A program made the position numbers and the translations under genes. Positions 43,222 through 53,511 of a DNA stretch of 64,000 nucleotides are shown piece by piece. The stretch comes from Polynucleobacter sp. AP-Melu-500A-A1. GTDB taxonomy: Bacteria > Pseudomonadota > Gammaproteobacteria > Burkholderiales > Burkholderiaceae. Position 1 is the stretch's first letter; every line of letters starts with the position of its first letter. The DNA lies in NCBI RefSeq assembly GCF_018882125.1, contig NZ_JACVOZ010000003.1, positions 310,001 through 374,000 on the forward strand, given 5' to 3'. The notes beneath the pieces were generated by a model. It was not told the DNA's origin, ran no database searches, and worked only from the letters and a program-made list of their open reading frames with translations.

Positions 43222-43297
43222 TGGAGCGGGAAAGGAGGTTCGAACTCCCGACCTATACCTTGGCAAGGTATCGCTCTACCAGCTGAGCTATTCCCGC
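43222..43297 (-). tRNA. tRNA-Gly (anticodon GCC)
   Basis: On the minus strand, the acceptor GCGGGAA pairs with TTCCCGC. The D-arm is AGCTCAGCTGGTAGAGC. The anticodon stem ATACC/GGTAT encloses TTGCCAA (anticodon GCC). The T-arm is intact and CCA is encoded. The gene is 76 bases. Confidence 0.98.
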
Positions 43298-43413
43298 ATA
43301 ACAGGGCGACAGTTTAACAAACAATCCAAAAGAAAGCATTATTCCTCTTCCGCAGAAAGATTACTTCAATCGAGATAGGGCTTTAAAGCTTATCTGGCTA
43401 GGCTTTAAGAGAA

Positions 43414-43989
43414 TTAATATATTTTGCCAGCCAACTGCGGTAATGCTTTTTTCATGTAGTAAAACATTGACCATAGCGTTAAAAACGAAGCCACCCAGAT
43501 TAACCATGTACCTACTCTTGCACAATCTAACCAACCAAATAAAGTGTCGTTGAGTAATAGAAAAGGGATGGCGATCATCTGGGCAGTCGTTTTTAGCTTT
43601 CCAACCATATGCACTGCGACGCTCTTTCCAGCCCCAAGTAATGCCATCCATTCTCTCAGTGCAGAGATCGTAATTTCACGGCCAATAATGATGAGGGCTA
43701 CCCATACCTGAACTCGATCCATATTCAGTAACACCAAGAGAGCAGCGGCAACGATGAGTTTATCGGCCACTGGATCCAAGAATTGCCCAAAGGCAGATTC
43801 TTGTTTCATTTTTCTCGCTAAAAATCCATCTAGCCAGTCAGTCACTGCCGCAGAAACAAACAGAATCGTTGCAATGAGATTTTTCTCGAATGGAGAAAGC
43901 AAGTCATTGGGAAGATAAAAGACTGCTACCAGCAAAGGAATTGCTGCAACCCGTAACCAGGTTAATGCGATTGGTAGATTGAATGGCAT
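43414..43989 (-). CDS. pgsA: CDP-diacylglycerol-glycerol-3-phosphate 3-phosphatidyltransferase
   Basis: An inner-membrane enzyme that makes phosphatidylglycerophosphate, the first committed step to phosphatidylglycerol and cardiolipin. The 191-residue protein has about four to five hydrophobic segments and the CDP-alcohol phosphotransferase signature D-G-x2-A-R-x8-G-x3-D-x3-D, seen in DWLDGFLARKMKQESAFGQFLDPVADK (about residues 52-78). It follows uvrC by 34 bases and is followed by tRNA-Gly and tRNA-Cys, the same order as in E. coli. Confidence 0.95.
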   Translation of the reverse strand: MPFNLPIALTWLRVAAIPLLVAVFYLPNDLLSPFEKNLIATILFVSAAVTDWLDGFLARKMKQESAFGQFLDPVADKLIVAAALLVLLNMDRVQVWVALIIIGREITISALREWMALLGAGKSVAVHMVGKLKTTAQMIAIPFLLLNDTLFGWLDCARVGTWLIWVASFLTLWSMFYYMKKALPQLAGKIY

Positions 43990-44023
43990 GGACGAAGAAT
44001 AAACTAATTCAGGTTGATATTGC

Positions 44024-45940
44024 CTAATGAAGCTGCCGATAAATTTGCTCTGCCAGAGTCAGTGAAACCCCTTCAACACTAGCAATTTCCTCAATGCTGG
44101 CATTAGCCACTCCCTTTAAACCTCCAAAACGGGCTAATAACTTCTGTCGACGTTTAGCACCTATCCCTTCAATCTCCTCAAGACGAGAAACGGTTCTCGC
44201 CTTAGCTCGCTTGGCTCGCATTCCAGTGATTGCAAAACGATGGGCCTCATCACGAATCTGCGCGACCAACAATAGGGCGGCACTATCAATACCAAGCTCC
44301 AGTGGCGTTCTACCATCAGCAAAAATCAGAGTTTCTAATCCAACCTTGCGCCCTTCGCCTTTGGCAACGCCAACAATTAAACCAATATCAATACCGAATT
44401 CTGAAAAGACTTGACGTGCCATTTCTACTTGACCTTTTCCACCATCAATCAAGATGACCTGGGGAATTTTTTCTAAAGGCAACTCCTGGAAGTTTGCATA
44501 GCGTCTTTGTAATACCTGACGCATTGCTGCATAGTCATCGCCCGGCGTAATGTCATTAATATTAAAGCGTCGATACTCTCCGGACTGCATGGCATTTTTT
44601 GTATAGACCACACAAGATGCTTGTGTTGCTTCACCAGAAGTGTGACTAATATCAAAACATTCAATCCGTAACTGTTCTAAATTTTCTAACTCTAAGCTAA
44701 GAATATCGGCTAATGAACGTGCTCTCGCTAGCTGTCCACCCGTCTCTACTAAGCGCTTAGTCAAGGCCAGCTTTGCATTTCCCTCGGCCATCCCAAGCCA
44801 ATGACGGCGCTGCCCCTGCGGTTGATGCAAGAAGGTAATTTTTCTGCCTGCTTGGGCATTTAATAAATCATGTAAATCTTCAGGTGGAGTCTCACTGAGC
44901 ATTAAGCCGTCATCACTCGCTGACTGTAATGCATGATTTAAAACCAATACTGGGGGAATATGATTTGTACTAGAGGGTTCATCCCCTATCACTTCATCTA
45001 AATAATGTTGCGCAATAAATGCTTCGAGTATTTCTGCTGGAGATGGAAGCTCGCCAGAGCTAGAACGTAGACCTTTTGGAAAATATGCTCGATCGCCAAG
45101 ATGTCGGCCACCACGTACCATGGCCAGATTCACGCAGACCATCCCCTCTGTTTGCGCAACTGCAATGATGTCTACATCGCCCTCACCTTCAGCAACGGTA
45201 TCCATAGACTGTTGTTGTAAAACACTTGAGAGATCAGCAATTCGATCGCGCAGCACTGCGGCCATTTCAAATTCCATTGCCTCACTATGCGCATGCATTT
45301 CTTTTTCTAATTCAGATAGAACCCTGCTATGGTCGCCCTCTAAGAAGCGCGTTGCCTGGGCCACATCTTGGCCATACTGCTCAACACTTAAGCGCCCGAC
45401 ACAGGGAGCGCTACAGCGATGGATTTGGTGCAACAAACAGGGACGACTGCGATTTTTAAACACCGAGTCTTCACAGGTTCGTAGACGAAATACCTTTTGA
45501 AGTATTTGAATGCTATTGCGTACTGCCCAAGAATTTGGAAAAGGTCCGAAATAGTGATTTCGTTTATCGACTTTTCCGCGATAAGACGCTAGCCTAGGAA
45601 ACTGATGACCTGTTAGCATCACATAGGGATAAGACTTATCATCTCTAAATAAAATATTGAATAGCGGTGCTAATTCCTTAATAAGGTTGTTTTCTAGAAT
45701 AAGGGCTTCAGTTTCCGTCCGTGTTACCGTGGTTTCGTAGCGGGCGATTTTGCCCACCATAAGCTCAATGCGCGGCGAAAGCTGGGTGCGTTGAAAATAA
45801 CTAGATACCCGTTTTTTGAGATTGCGCGCTTTGCCTACATATAGAATCTGTCCCGCTTCATCAAAGAATCGATACACCCCCGGCAATCCGGGTAGCCGTT
45901 TAACGTCCTGCTGAAGGTTTTCAAAAAGCGAATTACTCAT
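44024..45940 (-). CDS. uvrC: UvrABC excinuclease subunit C
   Basis: UvrC makes both incisions in nucleotide excision repair. The protein from the ATG at 45940 is 638 residues. It has the N-terminal GIY-YIG nuclease ([25 protein letters not shown]) and a zinc-like cysteine cluster ([15 protein letters not shown]). The UVR domain contacting UvrB ([18 protein letters not shown]), the RNase H-like C-terminal nuclease ([21 protein letters not shown]) and terminal helix-hairpin-helix repeats follow. A longer TTG start is possible but would lie inside earP. Its start codon shares bases with the divergent earP start. Confidence 0.97.
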   Translation of the reverse strand: MSNSLFENLQQDVKRLPGLPGVYRFFDEAGQILYVGKARNLKKRVSSYFQRTQLSPRIELMVGKIARYETTVTRTETEALILENNLIKELAPLFNILFRDDKSYPYVMLTGHQFPRLASYRGKVDKRNHYFGPFPNSWAVRNSIQILQKVFRLRTCEDSVFKNRSRPCLLHQIHRCSAPCVGRLSVEQYGQDVAQATRFLEGDHSRVLSELEKEMHAHSEAMEFEMAAVLRDRIADLSSVLQQQSMDTVAEGEGDVDIIAVAQTEGMVCVNLAMVRGGRHLGDRAYFPKGLRSSSGELPSPAEILEAFIAQHYLDEVIGDEPSSTNHIPPVLVLNHALQSASDDGLMLSETPPEDLHDLLNAQAGRKITFLHQPQGQRRHWLGMAEGNAKLALTKRLVETGGQLARARSLADILSLELENLEQLRIECFDISHTSGEATQASCVVYTKNAMQSGEYRRFNINDITPGDDYAAMRQVLQRRYANFQELPLEKIPQVILIDGGKGQVEMARQVFSEFGIDIGLIVGVAKGEGRKVGLETLIFADGRTPLELGIDSAALLLVAQIRDEAHRFAITGMRAKRAKARTVSRLEEIEGIGAKRRQKLLARFGGLKGVANASIEEIASVEGVSLTLAEQIYRQLH

Positions 45941-47009
45941 GCGTTGGGATATTTTCTGCCAAATCGTAGACAACTATGGTGATGCCGGTATTTGTTGGCG
46001 CCTAGCCCGAAGCTTATCAAGTCTTCATGGCCAAGATGTCCGTATTTTTTGCGATGACTTGCCAACCCTTAATTTACTCGATTCTGGAGTAGACCATGCA
46101 ATTATGAAAAGGGTGGAACTACTGCCTTGGGAAGCAAGCTATTCTAATGCGCGTCACCCAGTGCAAGCCCCCGATGTCGTCCTTGAGGCGTTTGGCTGTG
46201 AGCTACCTGAACGCTATCTAGCAGGACTCTTTATTGCCGCGATAAAACCCATCATCATTAATCTAGAGTATCTGAGTGCTGAGCCGTGGATTATGGACTT
46301 TCACGGCAAACCATCACCACAGTCTCATGGCATCCCAAAGTATTTTTTCTTTCCAGGCTTTCAAGATGAAGTAGGCGGCTTACTACTTGATCCTATACCT
46401 TTGCCAGGAGAACTCACTGCCCAGAAAATTCCTCGGGATCTCCAGGAAGTTTGGTTAAAGCTTAGGCCAAAAGCTAAGCGCATCAGCATCTTTTGCTACC
46501 CTGGAGCCCCATTGCAAAAATGGCTGGATGACCTAGACACGATGGATGAGGAATTCGATATTCTTCTCACGCATGGTCACTCAGAGATGTTGGCGCTATC
46601 AACGAGAAAACAAATATCCCTCCCCAAAAATCTTCAACTTCTCTCAATTCCATTTGTCTCACAAGATGAATATGACTGGGTGCTTTCCCAATGTGATTTC
46701 AATATCGTGAGAGGAGAGGATTCATTTGTGAGGGCTCAGTTAGCGGGCAAGCCTTTCATATGGCATATTTATCCCCAAGAAGATCGGGCACATGAAGTCA
46801 AACTAGCAGCCTTTTTGGATCTTTACCTAGAGAGTGCAAATCAGGAACTCAGACTTGCGATCATCGCCGCCATGACCTGGGCCATGCCAAGCACTTGGCT
46901 GAGCTCTATAGATAAATGGAGTGCTCATTCCCTAGCCTGGCGCTCCCAGTTACTTGAAAAACAGCAGGATGGTGGCTTATCTGCCCGTCTATTGAGGTTC
47001 GTTGCTTAA
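45939..47009 (+). CDS. earP: EF-P arginine rhamnosyltransferase EarP
   Basis: An inverting GT-B glycosyltransferase (formerly DUF2331) that adds rhamnose from dTDP-L-rhamnose to Arg32 of elongation factor P. The 356-residue protein begins [22 protein letters not shown], with the family's conserved acidic residues at D11 and D15. The late signature [26 protein letters not shown] carries the nucleotide-sugar-binding residues. efp follows 87 bases downstream with the matching arginine. Its ATG overlaps the divergent uvrC ATG in a CATG. dTDP-rhamnose synthesis genes are not in the window. Confidence 0.95.
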   Translation: MRWDIFCQIVDNYGDAGICWRLARSLSSLHGQDVRIFCDDLPTLNLLDSGVDHAIMKRVELLPWEASYSNARHPVQAPDVVLEAFGCELPERYLAGLFIAAIKPIIINLEYLSAEPWIMDFHGKPSPQSHGIPKYFFFPGFQDEVGGLLLDPIPLPGELTAQKIPRDLQEVWLKLRPKAKRISIFCYPGAPLQKWLDDLDTMDEEFDILLTHGHSEMLALSTRKQISLPKNLQLLSIPFVSQDEYDWVLSQCDFNIVRGEDSFVRAQLAGKPFIWHIYPQEDRAHEVKLAAFLDLYLESANQELRLAIIAAMTWAMPSTWLSSIDKWSAHSLAWRSQLLEKQQDGGLSARLLRFVA

Positions 47010-47096
47010 TTCAAAGCAACAAAGGCTTGTGGGCGGTTACAATCTTGTTTTTGATAAAAACCGCAGAAAAATAGCTCTGCACCCAGGAATAGCAAG

Positions 47097-47657
47097 ATGA
47101 AAACAGCACAAGAACTCCGCGTTGGTAACGTAGTCATGATTGGTACTGATGCCATGGTCGTTTTGAAGGCCGAATATAGCCGCTCCGGTCGCAACTCTTC
47201 AGTTGTGAAAATGAAATTTAAGAATTTGTTAACTGGTGCACCGAACGAAGGTGTTTATAAAGCTGATGACAAGTTTGATGTGGTTATCTTGGATAAGAAA
47301 GATTGCACCTATTCTTATTTTGCTGATCCGATGTACGTATTTATGGATACCGAATACAACCAATATGAAGTGGAATCTGAATTCATGGGTGATGCATTGA
47401 ACTACCTGGAAGAAAGCATGCCATGCGAAGTAGTGTTCTACGAAGGGAAGGCACTCTCTGTAGCCATGCCAAACTCCTTGGTTCGTGAAATCATTTATAC
47501 AGAGCCAGCTGTTAAAGGCGACACCAGCTCAGGTAAAGTATTGAAGAACGCTAAACTAGCTACTGGCTATGAGTTGCAAGTTCCCCTCTTCTGCAATACT
47601 GGCGATAAAATTGAAATTGATACCCGCACTGGTGAATACCGCAGTCGTGCCAACTAA
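47097..47657 (+). CDS. efp: Translation elongation factor P (arginine type)
   Basis: EF-P relieves ribosome stalling at polyproline stretches. The 186-residue protein has the three-domain EF-P layout. The tip of the domain I loop reads [15 protein letters not shown], with R32 at the position modified by EarP in place of the lysine used by EpmA systems. There is an AGGAATAGCAAG leader before the ATG and a terminator after the stop. The conserved middle segment [27 protein letters not shown] is intact. Confidence 0.97.
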   Translation: MKTAQELRVGNVVMIGTDAMVVLKAEYSRSGRNSSVVKMKFKNLLTGAPNEGVYKADDKFDVVILDKKDCTYSYFADPMYVFMDTEYNQYEVESEFMGDALNYLEESMPCEVVFYEGKALSVAMPNSLVREIIYTEPAVKGDTSSGKVLKNAKLATGYELQVPLFCNTGDKIEIDTRTGEYRSRAN

Positions 47658-47676
47658 TTTCTGAGTCTTATAACTA

Positions 47677-47706
47677 AAAAGTCCGGTATGCCGGGCTTTT
47701 TTATTT
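47677..47706 (+). terminator. Rho-independent terminator after efp
   Basis: AGTCCGG pairs with CCGGGCT (one T-G pair) around TATG, followed by TTTTT. It begins 20 bases after the efp stop. Confidence 0.85.
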
Positions 47707-47731
47707 GCTTTCTCAAGGTCATAATATCGCC

Positions 47732-48745
47732 ATGAGCAATGACATCACTCCAGAAATTAGACTTCTCAAAGTCACTGATATCCCGCAACTCATTGACTGC
47801 GTCAAACGGTGCTATGGAGATAGCTACCCCTTCCATGAAATGTATGATCCAGTTGCTGTACAAAAGCTGGTGGATGACAAACTCATGCACTCCGTTGTTG
47901 CACAACACCCTGATGGGCATTTAATTGGTCATTGCGCACTCACTTTTGATGGCGCCAACAATACCGCCCCTGAAGCTGGCAAGATGATTGTTGATCCTGA
48001 CTTTCGGGGTCACCACATTGCTGAAGCAATGGCCAAGAAACGCATTGAGATTGCCAAAGAATTAAATTTAGTAGGCTTTTGGACTGACTGTGTCACTAAC
48101 CATCCTTATAGCCAGGATGAAATGATTGCCTTTGGCGCTCAAGAGACTGGGGTTTTATTGGGTGCCTCACCTTCACGAGAGATGGCTGGTTTGCAAAACT
48201 TTACTGATACCAGGATGTCGTTCTTATCATGCTACCTTGCCTTAAGGGAGAGTATAAATACAGTTTATCTACCTAAAAATCACTTAGATTTTGTGAGTAA
48301 TTTAGCAAATCAGATTAAGGTGGATAGAAAGATTACGGAATCAAGTGCGCTCGGATCTGGTAAATCAGAATATAGCGTCATGGTTAATCCTGAGACCCAA
48401 ATGGCCAATATCAAAATTCAACATATTGGGGAAGACTTTTCTTTTGCCATCAGCTCTGAACTTTCAAAGCTTGAGCCTCAGAAACTAGCCTATACGATGT
48501 TAAACCTCCCGATATCTCAAGCAGCTGCCGCCCTAGCCTTTTCTCAATTAGAAGCGATGGGATTCTTTTGGGGTGCTTGGCTTCCCAATTATTCAGCAGA
48601 GGGCGATGTTCTGCGCCTACAAAAGTTACATGAATCTGTAAATGTCGATGAGATTATTTGCGCAAGAGCACAGGGAGACGATATTAAGAAGTATGTCATC
48701 GCCGAATGGAATCGAGTAGGGAAAAATAATCCTCGTATTTGCTAA
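47732..48745 (+). CDS. GNAT family N-acetyltransferase
   Basis: A 337-residue protein with an N-terminal GNAT acetyltransferase domain. The acetyl-CoA-binding segment is recognisable as GKMIVDPDFRGHHIAEAMAKKRIEIAKE (about residues 85-112). The C-terminal half (after about residue 170) is less clear and may be a second, degenerate GNAT-like domain. The substrate is unknown. I start at MSNDITPEIRLLK, where the domain begins; a longer frame would run into the efp terminator. It converges with nagZ, sharing 4 bases at the stop codons. Confidence 0.8.
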   Translation: MSNDITPEIRLLKVTDIPQLIDCVKRCYGDSYPFHEMYDPVAVQKLVDDKLMHSVVAQHPDGHLIGHCALTFDGANNTAPEAGKMIVDPDFRGHHIAEAMAKKRIEIAKELNLVGFWTDCVTNHPYSQDEMIAFGAQETGVLLGASPSREMAGLQNFTDTRMSFLSCYLALRESINTVYLPKNHLDFVSNLANQIKVDRKITESSALGSGKSEYSVMVNPETQMANIKIQHIGEDFSFAISSELSKLEPQKLAYTMLNLPISQAAAALAFSQLEAMGFFWGAWLPNYSAEGDVLRLQKLHESVNVDEIICARAQGDDIKKYVIAEWNRVGKNNPRIC

Positions 48746-49815
48746 ATCAAGCTGAATTGTTTTAGTAAGCCTTTTGCGTGTTGATACTGCGCCTCGTCCT
48801 GCAAATCATCCCAAGCCAGCGCTGGTGACTGAGGCATCAATCGGTTTAAACGCTCTGTAGATTCTGCTTGCTTTGTTTTAGATACTTTAAGTTTTGCCAA
48901 TAATTGATCAGCTAAATCTGGGCGATTACAAATAAGAACTGCATCACAACCTGCGTCCAAGGCCATCTCGGCACCTTTCACGACAGAGCCCGCAACACTT
49001 GCACCTTCCATCGATAAATCATCGCTAAAGATGACACCCTCAAAACCCAACTCTTGACGGAGAATCGAGTGCAACCAAATCTTCGAGAACCCTGCTGGAT
49101 TTTTATCTACCTTTGGATAAATGACATGGGCAGGCATCACTGCAGCTAGGCTGAGGTCTAGCCATTCATAGGGTTTAGCGTCATCGTTCAAAATTTCTTT
49201 TAGAGGACGTTCATCAACTGGGATAGCCACATGGGAATCCGCTTGCGCCCAGCCATGGCCCGGAAAGTGCTTTCCGCAGTTAGCCATATCCGCTAAACGC
49301 AGACCTTCATTCAAACTTTTTGCCAAGGCAAAGACGATTTGCGGATCTCGACTAAATGATCGATCACCAATCACACCGCTTCGACCAAAATCTAAATCCA
49401 ATACTGGAGTAAAACTAAAGTCAACTCCGCAGGCACGCAGTTCAGCAGCCAATACATAACCACAAGCAGTAGCAGCGGCCATTGCTAAGGCTGCAGATTC
49501 TGCTGGATGGGTAGATTTATATTGTGTTGACCATAACTCACCTAACTTACGCATTGCCGGAAGATGGGTAAAACCATCCGTCTTGGCACGTTGGACTCGA
49601 CCACCCTCATGATCGATTGAAATCAAAACATCAGGACGCAGTGTCTTAATAGCTGCAGTTAATTTAGTGAGTTGCTGACGATTAGCAAAGTTCCTACCAA
49701 ACAAAATGACCCCACCTGTTAAGGGATGCAAAATTCTTTCTCGATCTTGCTCATTTAACTCAAGACCAAGGACATCAAGCGTAATAGGTCCCGGGCTGAA
49801 GGGGGATTTACTCAT
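48742..49815 (-). CDS. nagZ: Beta-N-acetylhexosaminidase NagZ
   Basis: A cytoplasmic GH3 enzyme that removes GlcNAc from anhydro-muropeptides in cell-wall recycling. The GH3 NagZ signature NCGKHFPGHGWAQADSHVAIP (about residues 167-187) holds the catalytic histidine. SIDHEGGRVQR and FSDDLSMEG, with the catalytic aspartate, are also present. I start at the ATG at 49815 with a strong GAGGAAGAG site (357 residues); a longer frame would overlap acpS. It is the last gene of the long lepA-nagZ minus-strand series. Confidence 0.94.
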   Translation of the reverse strand: MSKSPFSPGPITLDVLGLELNEQDRERILHPLTGGVILFGRNFANRQQLTKLTAAIKTLRPDVLISIDHEGGRVQRAKTDGFTHLPAMRKLGELWSTQYKSTHPAESAALAMAAATACGYVLAAELRACGVDFSFTPVLDLDFGRSGVIGDRSFSRDPQIVFALAKSLNEGLRLADMANCGKHFPGHGWAQADSHVAIPVDERPLKEILNDDAKPYEWLDLSLAAVMPAHVIYPKVDKNPAGFSKIWLHSILRQELGFEGVIFSDDLSMEGASVAGSVVKGAEMALDAGCDAVLICNRPDLADQLLAKLKVSKTKQAESTERLNRLMPQSPALAWDDLQDEAQYQHAKGLLKQFSLI

Positions 49816-49855
49816 CTCTTCCTCTTTTTTACTGTGGCAATTTATTATTTGAGTT

Positions 49856-50248
49856 TTACTTCTGAACGACGATGACATGGGCAATTGCCATATCCTGCTC
49901 ATCACTCACTGTGACCTGTGCTTCCCAATTTTTTTCCTGCATAAACTGGGCTAACGCTCCAAGATAAGAGGTAAAAGGCTTTCCACTGGGCTCATTCAGG
50001 GTTTGTAAAGTCCTCCAAGTCATCGGCATTCTCATACCTAGGCCAATTGCCTTTGAGAAAGCTTCTTTAGCAGCAAAGCGTGTAGCCAAAAAAGCCATCC
50101 CACGTTTGTGATTTCTGGCGAGTCGGTGTTTGAACACCAACATTTCATCAGGTCCCAAGACTTTTTCTGCAATGCGACCTTGTGTACGATCATAAGCAGC
50201 TTGTAAGCGTGCTATCTGCAAGATATCCGTTCCAATGCCGATAATCAT
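49856..50248 (-). CDS. acpS: Holo-[acyl-carrier-protein] synthase
   Basis: AcpS transfers the phosphopantetheine arm from CoA to ACP, the product of acpP in this window. The 130-residue protein shows the metal-binding [12 protein letters not shown] at the N-terminus and the second motif [13 protein letters not shown] (about residues 59-71). It lies between pdxJ (29 bases upstream) and nagZ, an arrangement common in Proteobacteria. Confidence 0.96.
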   Translation of the reverse strand: MIIGIGTDILQIARLQAAYDRTQGRIAEKVLGPDEMLVFKHRLARNHKRGMAFLATRFAAKEAFSKAIGLGMRMPMTWRTLQTLNEPSGKPFTSYLGALAQFMQEKNWEAQVTVSDEQDMAIAHVIVVQK

Positions 50249-50277
50249 TTGTATATTTAAATCCCTTAGGCTGTGAT

Positions 50278-51021
50278 CTAAGTTTGCTTACGTCCCTGAA
50301 CCATCAAAGACTTCATATCTAATATGGCTTTTTGCCAACCCTTGAATAATGCCTCAGCCACAATGGCATGCCCAATATTAAGCTCGGATAAATCAGTAAT
50401 CGCAGCAATGGGGATAACATTACCCTCGTGCAAGCCATGCCCCGCATTTACTCTGAGTCCAATACTTACTCCATATGCGGCAGCCTTTTTAATGCGCTCT
50501 AACTCTTTAATCTGTTCATTGCCCGTTACATCGGCATAACGGCCAGTATGTAATTCAATCACAGTAGCGCCAAGTTCTTTAGCAGCAGCAATTTGCTTTT
50601 CATCGGGATCAATAAATAATGACACCCGAATACCAGCCTCTTGCAACTGGTTAATTGCAAGTTTCACCGCATCGTAGTGACCCAGTACATCTAAGCCACC
50701 TTCAGTAGTGACCTCTGCACGCTTTTCGGGAACTAAACAGACATCATGCGGCTTGACCTGGCAGGCAATCTCAATCATTTCTGGAGTGACAGCGCATTCT
50801 AGATTCATCCGGGTTTTAATTAAGGGTCGTAATGCTAATAAATCTGCATCTTTAATATGGCGACGATCTTCACGTAAATGTAGGGTAATCAAATCTGCGC
50901 CCGCCTCTTCTGCTAAACGTGCGGCTTTCAACGGGTCTGGGTAAGCGGTGCCCCGGGCGTTCCGCAAAGTGGCAACGTGATCAATATTGATACCAAGTTC
51001 AAGGGCTTTAGATGCTGTCAT
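50278..51021 (-). CDS. pdxJ: Pyridoxine 5'-phosphate synthase
   Basis: PdxJ condenses 1-deoxyxylulose 5-phosphate with amino-acetone phosphate in vitamin B6 synthesis. The 247-residue TIM-barrel protein begins [22 protein letters not shown]. It shows the [11 protein letters not shown] active-site loop and the late GHGLHEGNV and [14 protein letters not shown] phosphate-binding segments. It follows recO by 12 bases. Canonical length; no anomalies. Confidence 0.97.
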   Translation of the reverse strand: MTASKALELGINIDHVATLRNARGTAYPDPLKAARLAEEAGADLITLHLREDRRHIKDADLLALRPLIKTRMNLECAVTPEMIEIACQVKPHDVCLVPEKRAEVTTEGGLDVLGHYDAVKLAINQLQEAGIRVSLFIDPDEKQIAAAKELGATVIELHTGRYADVTGNEQIKELERIKKAAAYGVSIGLRVNAGHGLHEGNVIPIAAITDLSELNIGHAIVAEALFKGWQKAILDMKSLMVQGRKQT

Positions 51022-51033
51022 CTCTGTAGATTA

Positions 51034-51768
51034 CTAGATTTTTTTAAGATCAATCAAAATTTGACGAGTAGTGAGCACCTGGTCTTGAAGATGAAGGCCC
51101 AATAAGAAACGCATGAGTTGCTTACTCTCAGAAAGCGTTTCTGTATCTGAAAAATCTCCAGCAGCAATTGCCAAGAGCGATTTTCCATTGAGGACTGGCC
51201 AGTGGCCTGGGTCATCTACCTGCGCAGGCCGGACACCTCGCTCTGGTTGATAAACATACTGCTCACCCGCCAGAGGGGCTGCGTTAGTCTCAACGCAGCG
51301 ATCCAATGCGGCTGCGTACCCTGTCTGCTGTAATAAAGTGAGCTCAAAAGGACGCAGGATTTCTTCTAAACCCTTGGACTCAAATTCAAGATTAGAGAGG
51401 GCATTAATTGTTTGAGCATAAGAATCGTAGAGTTTTTCATATTCATCCTCACGTGCCAAAAACTTTACCAAGAGCTCATTAAGATAAAAGCCACAGAGCA
51501 AAGCATCCCCAACCAATGCAGGCATACCGCCAACCCATTCAGACTTGGTGAGGGTGCGTAACTCAGATTTACCACTCCAAGACACTAACAGCGGCTGAAA
51601 GCGCTGCAATACTGGACGCAAAGTGGAGTGTGGACGCTTTGCGCCCTTAGCGATCAAAGCCATCCGGCCATGCTGGCGAGTAAAGACATCCAAAATTAAG
51701 CTAGTTTCTTTGTAGGGAATGCTATGCAATACAAAAGCAGGTTCGTCAGCAACACGAATCGAGGCCAT
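51034..51768 (-). CDS. recO: DNA repair protein RecO
   Basis: RecO helps load RecA onto single-stranded DNA with RecR. The 244-residue protein has the N-terminal OB fold (AFVLHSIPYKETSLILDVFTRQHGRMALIAKGAKRP) and an alpha-helical C-terminal domain. The cysteines of the zinc site found in some homologues are not evident. It lies 5 bases after era, in the conserved rnc-era-recO-pdxJ order. Confidence 0.93.
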   Translation of the reverse strand: MASIRVADEPAFVLHSIPYKETSLILDVFTRQHGRMALIAKGAKRPHSTLRPVLQRFQPLLVSWSGKSELRTLTKSEWVGGMPALVGDALLCGFYLNELLVKFLAREDEYEKLYDSYAQTINALSNLEFESKGLEEILRPFELTLLQQTGYAAALDRCVETNAAPLAGEQYVYQPERGVRPAQVDDPGHWPVLNGKSLLAIAAGDFSDTETLSESKQLMRFLLGLHLQDQVLTTRQILIDLKKI

Positions 51769-51773
51769 GGTTT

Positions 51774-52712
51774 TTATTCCAGACCTTGTGCCCGTAGCTC
51801 AGCACGATCATCAGCCCAACCACGCTTTACTTTGACCCAAGTCTCTAAAAAGACTTTGCCGTCGAATAACTTTTCCATGTCAATTCGGGCATCTGTAGAA
51901 ATTTTCTTTAAACGTTCCCCTTTTTGACCAATGATCATCGCTTTATGACTATCGCGATCCACTAAAATCGTAGCAGCAATACGGCGCATCTTGCCATCCA
52001 TCTTAAATTGATCAATGACAACGGTACTGGTGTAAGGCAACTCTTCACCAGTGAAGCGAAATACTTTTTCACGCAGAATTTCAGCAGCTAAGAAACGCTC
52101 ACTACGATCCGTAATGGTTTCGCCATCATATACAGGAGGCGATTCAGGTAAATAACCCTCTAGGACATCAAGCAGCCTGTGAATATCGCCTGGACTTTTA
52201 GCGCTCATAGGAACGATTTCAGCAAACTCGCATTTCCCTTGATCCTCATGCCCACCTAATTCAGTCCAAGGTTGACTCATCTCTTTCATGAAATTGAGCA
52301 ATGCTTGATCCCGCTCAGATGGCGTCTGAAAGCGGCTATTAAAAAGATCTAATTTATTGAGAACCAACACTACTGGCAAGTCATTGGGGAGCAGGCGAAG
52401 TACTTTCTTATCATCTTCACCATAGTAGCCAGCCTCAACTACAAAACAGGCGACATTCACATCTTGTAAGGCGGTAGTAACAGTGCGATTCAATGCTTTA
52501 TTGAGGGTATTCATTAAACGCGTCTGGAAACCAGGGGTGTCTATAAAAATAAATTGGGCTTCTTCACGGTTCTGAACCCCTAAGATTCGGTGACGAGTCG
52601 TTTGAGCTTTGCGAGAAGTAATGCTGATCTTTTGTCCGACCAATGCATTGAGGAGTGTTGATTTGCCCATATTGGGACGCCCAACAATGGCGATAGTACC
52701 GCATCTAAACAC
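51774..52712 (-). CDS. era: GTPase Era (16S rRNA maturation)
   Basis: An essential GTPase that assists 30S subunit assembly. The 312-residue protein has G1 [10 protein letters not shown]3 DTPGF, G4 NKLD, and a C-terminal KH domain with [12 protein letters not shown] that binds the 3' end of 16S rRNA. The start is a GTG codon at 52712, 2 bases after the rnc stop; no in-frame ATG precedes the G1 motif. Translational coupling to rnc is likely. Confidence 0.96.
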   Translation of the reverse strand: MFRCGTIAIVGRPNMGKSTLLNALVGQKISITSRKAQTTRHRILGVQNREEAQFIFIDTPGFQTRLMNTLNKALNRTVTTALQDVNVACFVVEAGYYGEDDKKVLRLLPNDLPVVLVLNKLDLFNSRFQTPSERDQALLNFMKEMSQPWTELGGHEDQGKCEFAEIVPMSAKSPGDIHRLLDVLEGYLPESPPVYDGETITDRSERFLAAEILREKVFRFTGEELPYTSTVVIDQFKMDGKMRRIAATILVDRDSHKAMIIGQKGERLKKISTDARIDMEKLFDGKVFLETWVKVKRGWADDRAELRAQGLE

Positions 52713-52714
52713 GA

Positions 52715-53506
52715 TTAGCCCTTCAGCTTGAGGTTCAACTGCTCTTCAGTCACTTCTTTTTTAGCCGCTTTTTTCTTGGCAGACCGAGTTTTCTTTGGTT
52801 TACGTGACTCTTGTGGCAAGGCTTTCAGCACTGCGATCAAAGCAATTTTTGCCGCAGCTTGTTCAGCTGCGCGGCGGGAGGCGCCCTCGCCTTTGACAGA
52901 TACCTTCAAGCTTGGGATCAAACACTCTACTTCAAATTGCTGGTTATGTGCAGCACCCGTTGTACCGGTCACGTTATAAGTAGGTAAAGGTAATTGATAG
53001 CCTTGCAGGCATTCTTGTAATAGTGTTTTATCGTCTTTGCCCAAAGTCATTGGATCTACCTGAGCCAGAATGACAGAGTAGAGTTTTCGTAAGCAAGTCT
53101 TAGCAGATTCAAAACCACCATCTATAAAGATTGCGCCTGTGACTGCTTCTAGCGTGTCAGCCAATATAGAAGGTCGACGAAACCCACCACTCTTTAATTC
53201 TCCTTCACCCAAACGCAAATAGTCTGATAAAGATAAAGTTTGGGCAATCTCATATAGCGCTTGTTGCTTCACGAGATTTGCGCGCACACGAGAAAGATCG
53301 CCTTCATCTAAATCTGCATAACGTTCATAAAGCATTTCTGCGACGACGCAATTAAGAATAGAGTCTCCCAAAAATTCTAAGCGCTCATTATTCTTTTTGC
53401 TATGACTACGATGAGTCAGTGCCTGATTTAAGAGCTCAGGTTTTTTAAAGCTATATCCAAGACGCTCTTGAAGGGGTGCAGTGTCAATGACGGCGCGTGC
53501 ACACAT
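52715..53506 (-). CDS. rnc: Ribonuclease III
   Basis: A double-strand-specific RNase for rRNA processing and mRNA control. The 263-residue protein has the nuclease signature [13 protein letters not shown] (about residues 41-53), the second acidic site in [13 protein letters not shown], and a C-terminal dsRNA-binding domain ([21 protein letters not shown]). It is longer than E. coli RNase III (226) because of a lysine-rich tail (about residues 236-255, [15 protein letters not shown]). It is followed directly by era. Confidence 0.96.
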   Translation of the reverse strand: MCARAVIDTAPLQERLGYSFKKPELLNQALTHRSHSKKNNERLEFLGDSILNCVVAEMLYERYADLDEGDLSRVRANLVKQQALYEIAQTLSLSDYLRLGEGELKSGGFRRPSILADTLEAVTGAIFIDGGFESAKTCLRKLYSVILAQVDPMTLGKDDKTLLQECLQGYQLPLPTYNVTGTTGAAHNQQFEVECLIPSLKVSVKGEGASRRAAEQAAAKIALIAVLKALPQESRKPKKTRSAKKKAAKKEVTEEQLNLKLKG

Positions 53507-53511
53507 GATAT

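Noticed and set aside
43108..43378. Small frames containing SNPR-like peptides
   Set aside because: They are antisense translations of tRNA-Cys and tRNA-Gly, a common artefact.
47001..47020. Inverted repeat GTTGCTT/AAGCAAC at the end of earP as a terminator
   Set aside because: The arms are short and no T-run follows on either strand; efp may be co-transcribed with earP.
49816..49905. Longer start for nagZ
   Set aside because: It overlaps acpS and lacks GH3 character; the ATG at 49815 has a strong ribosome-binding site.
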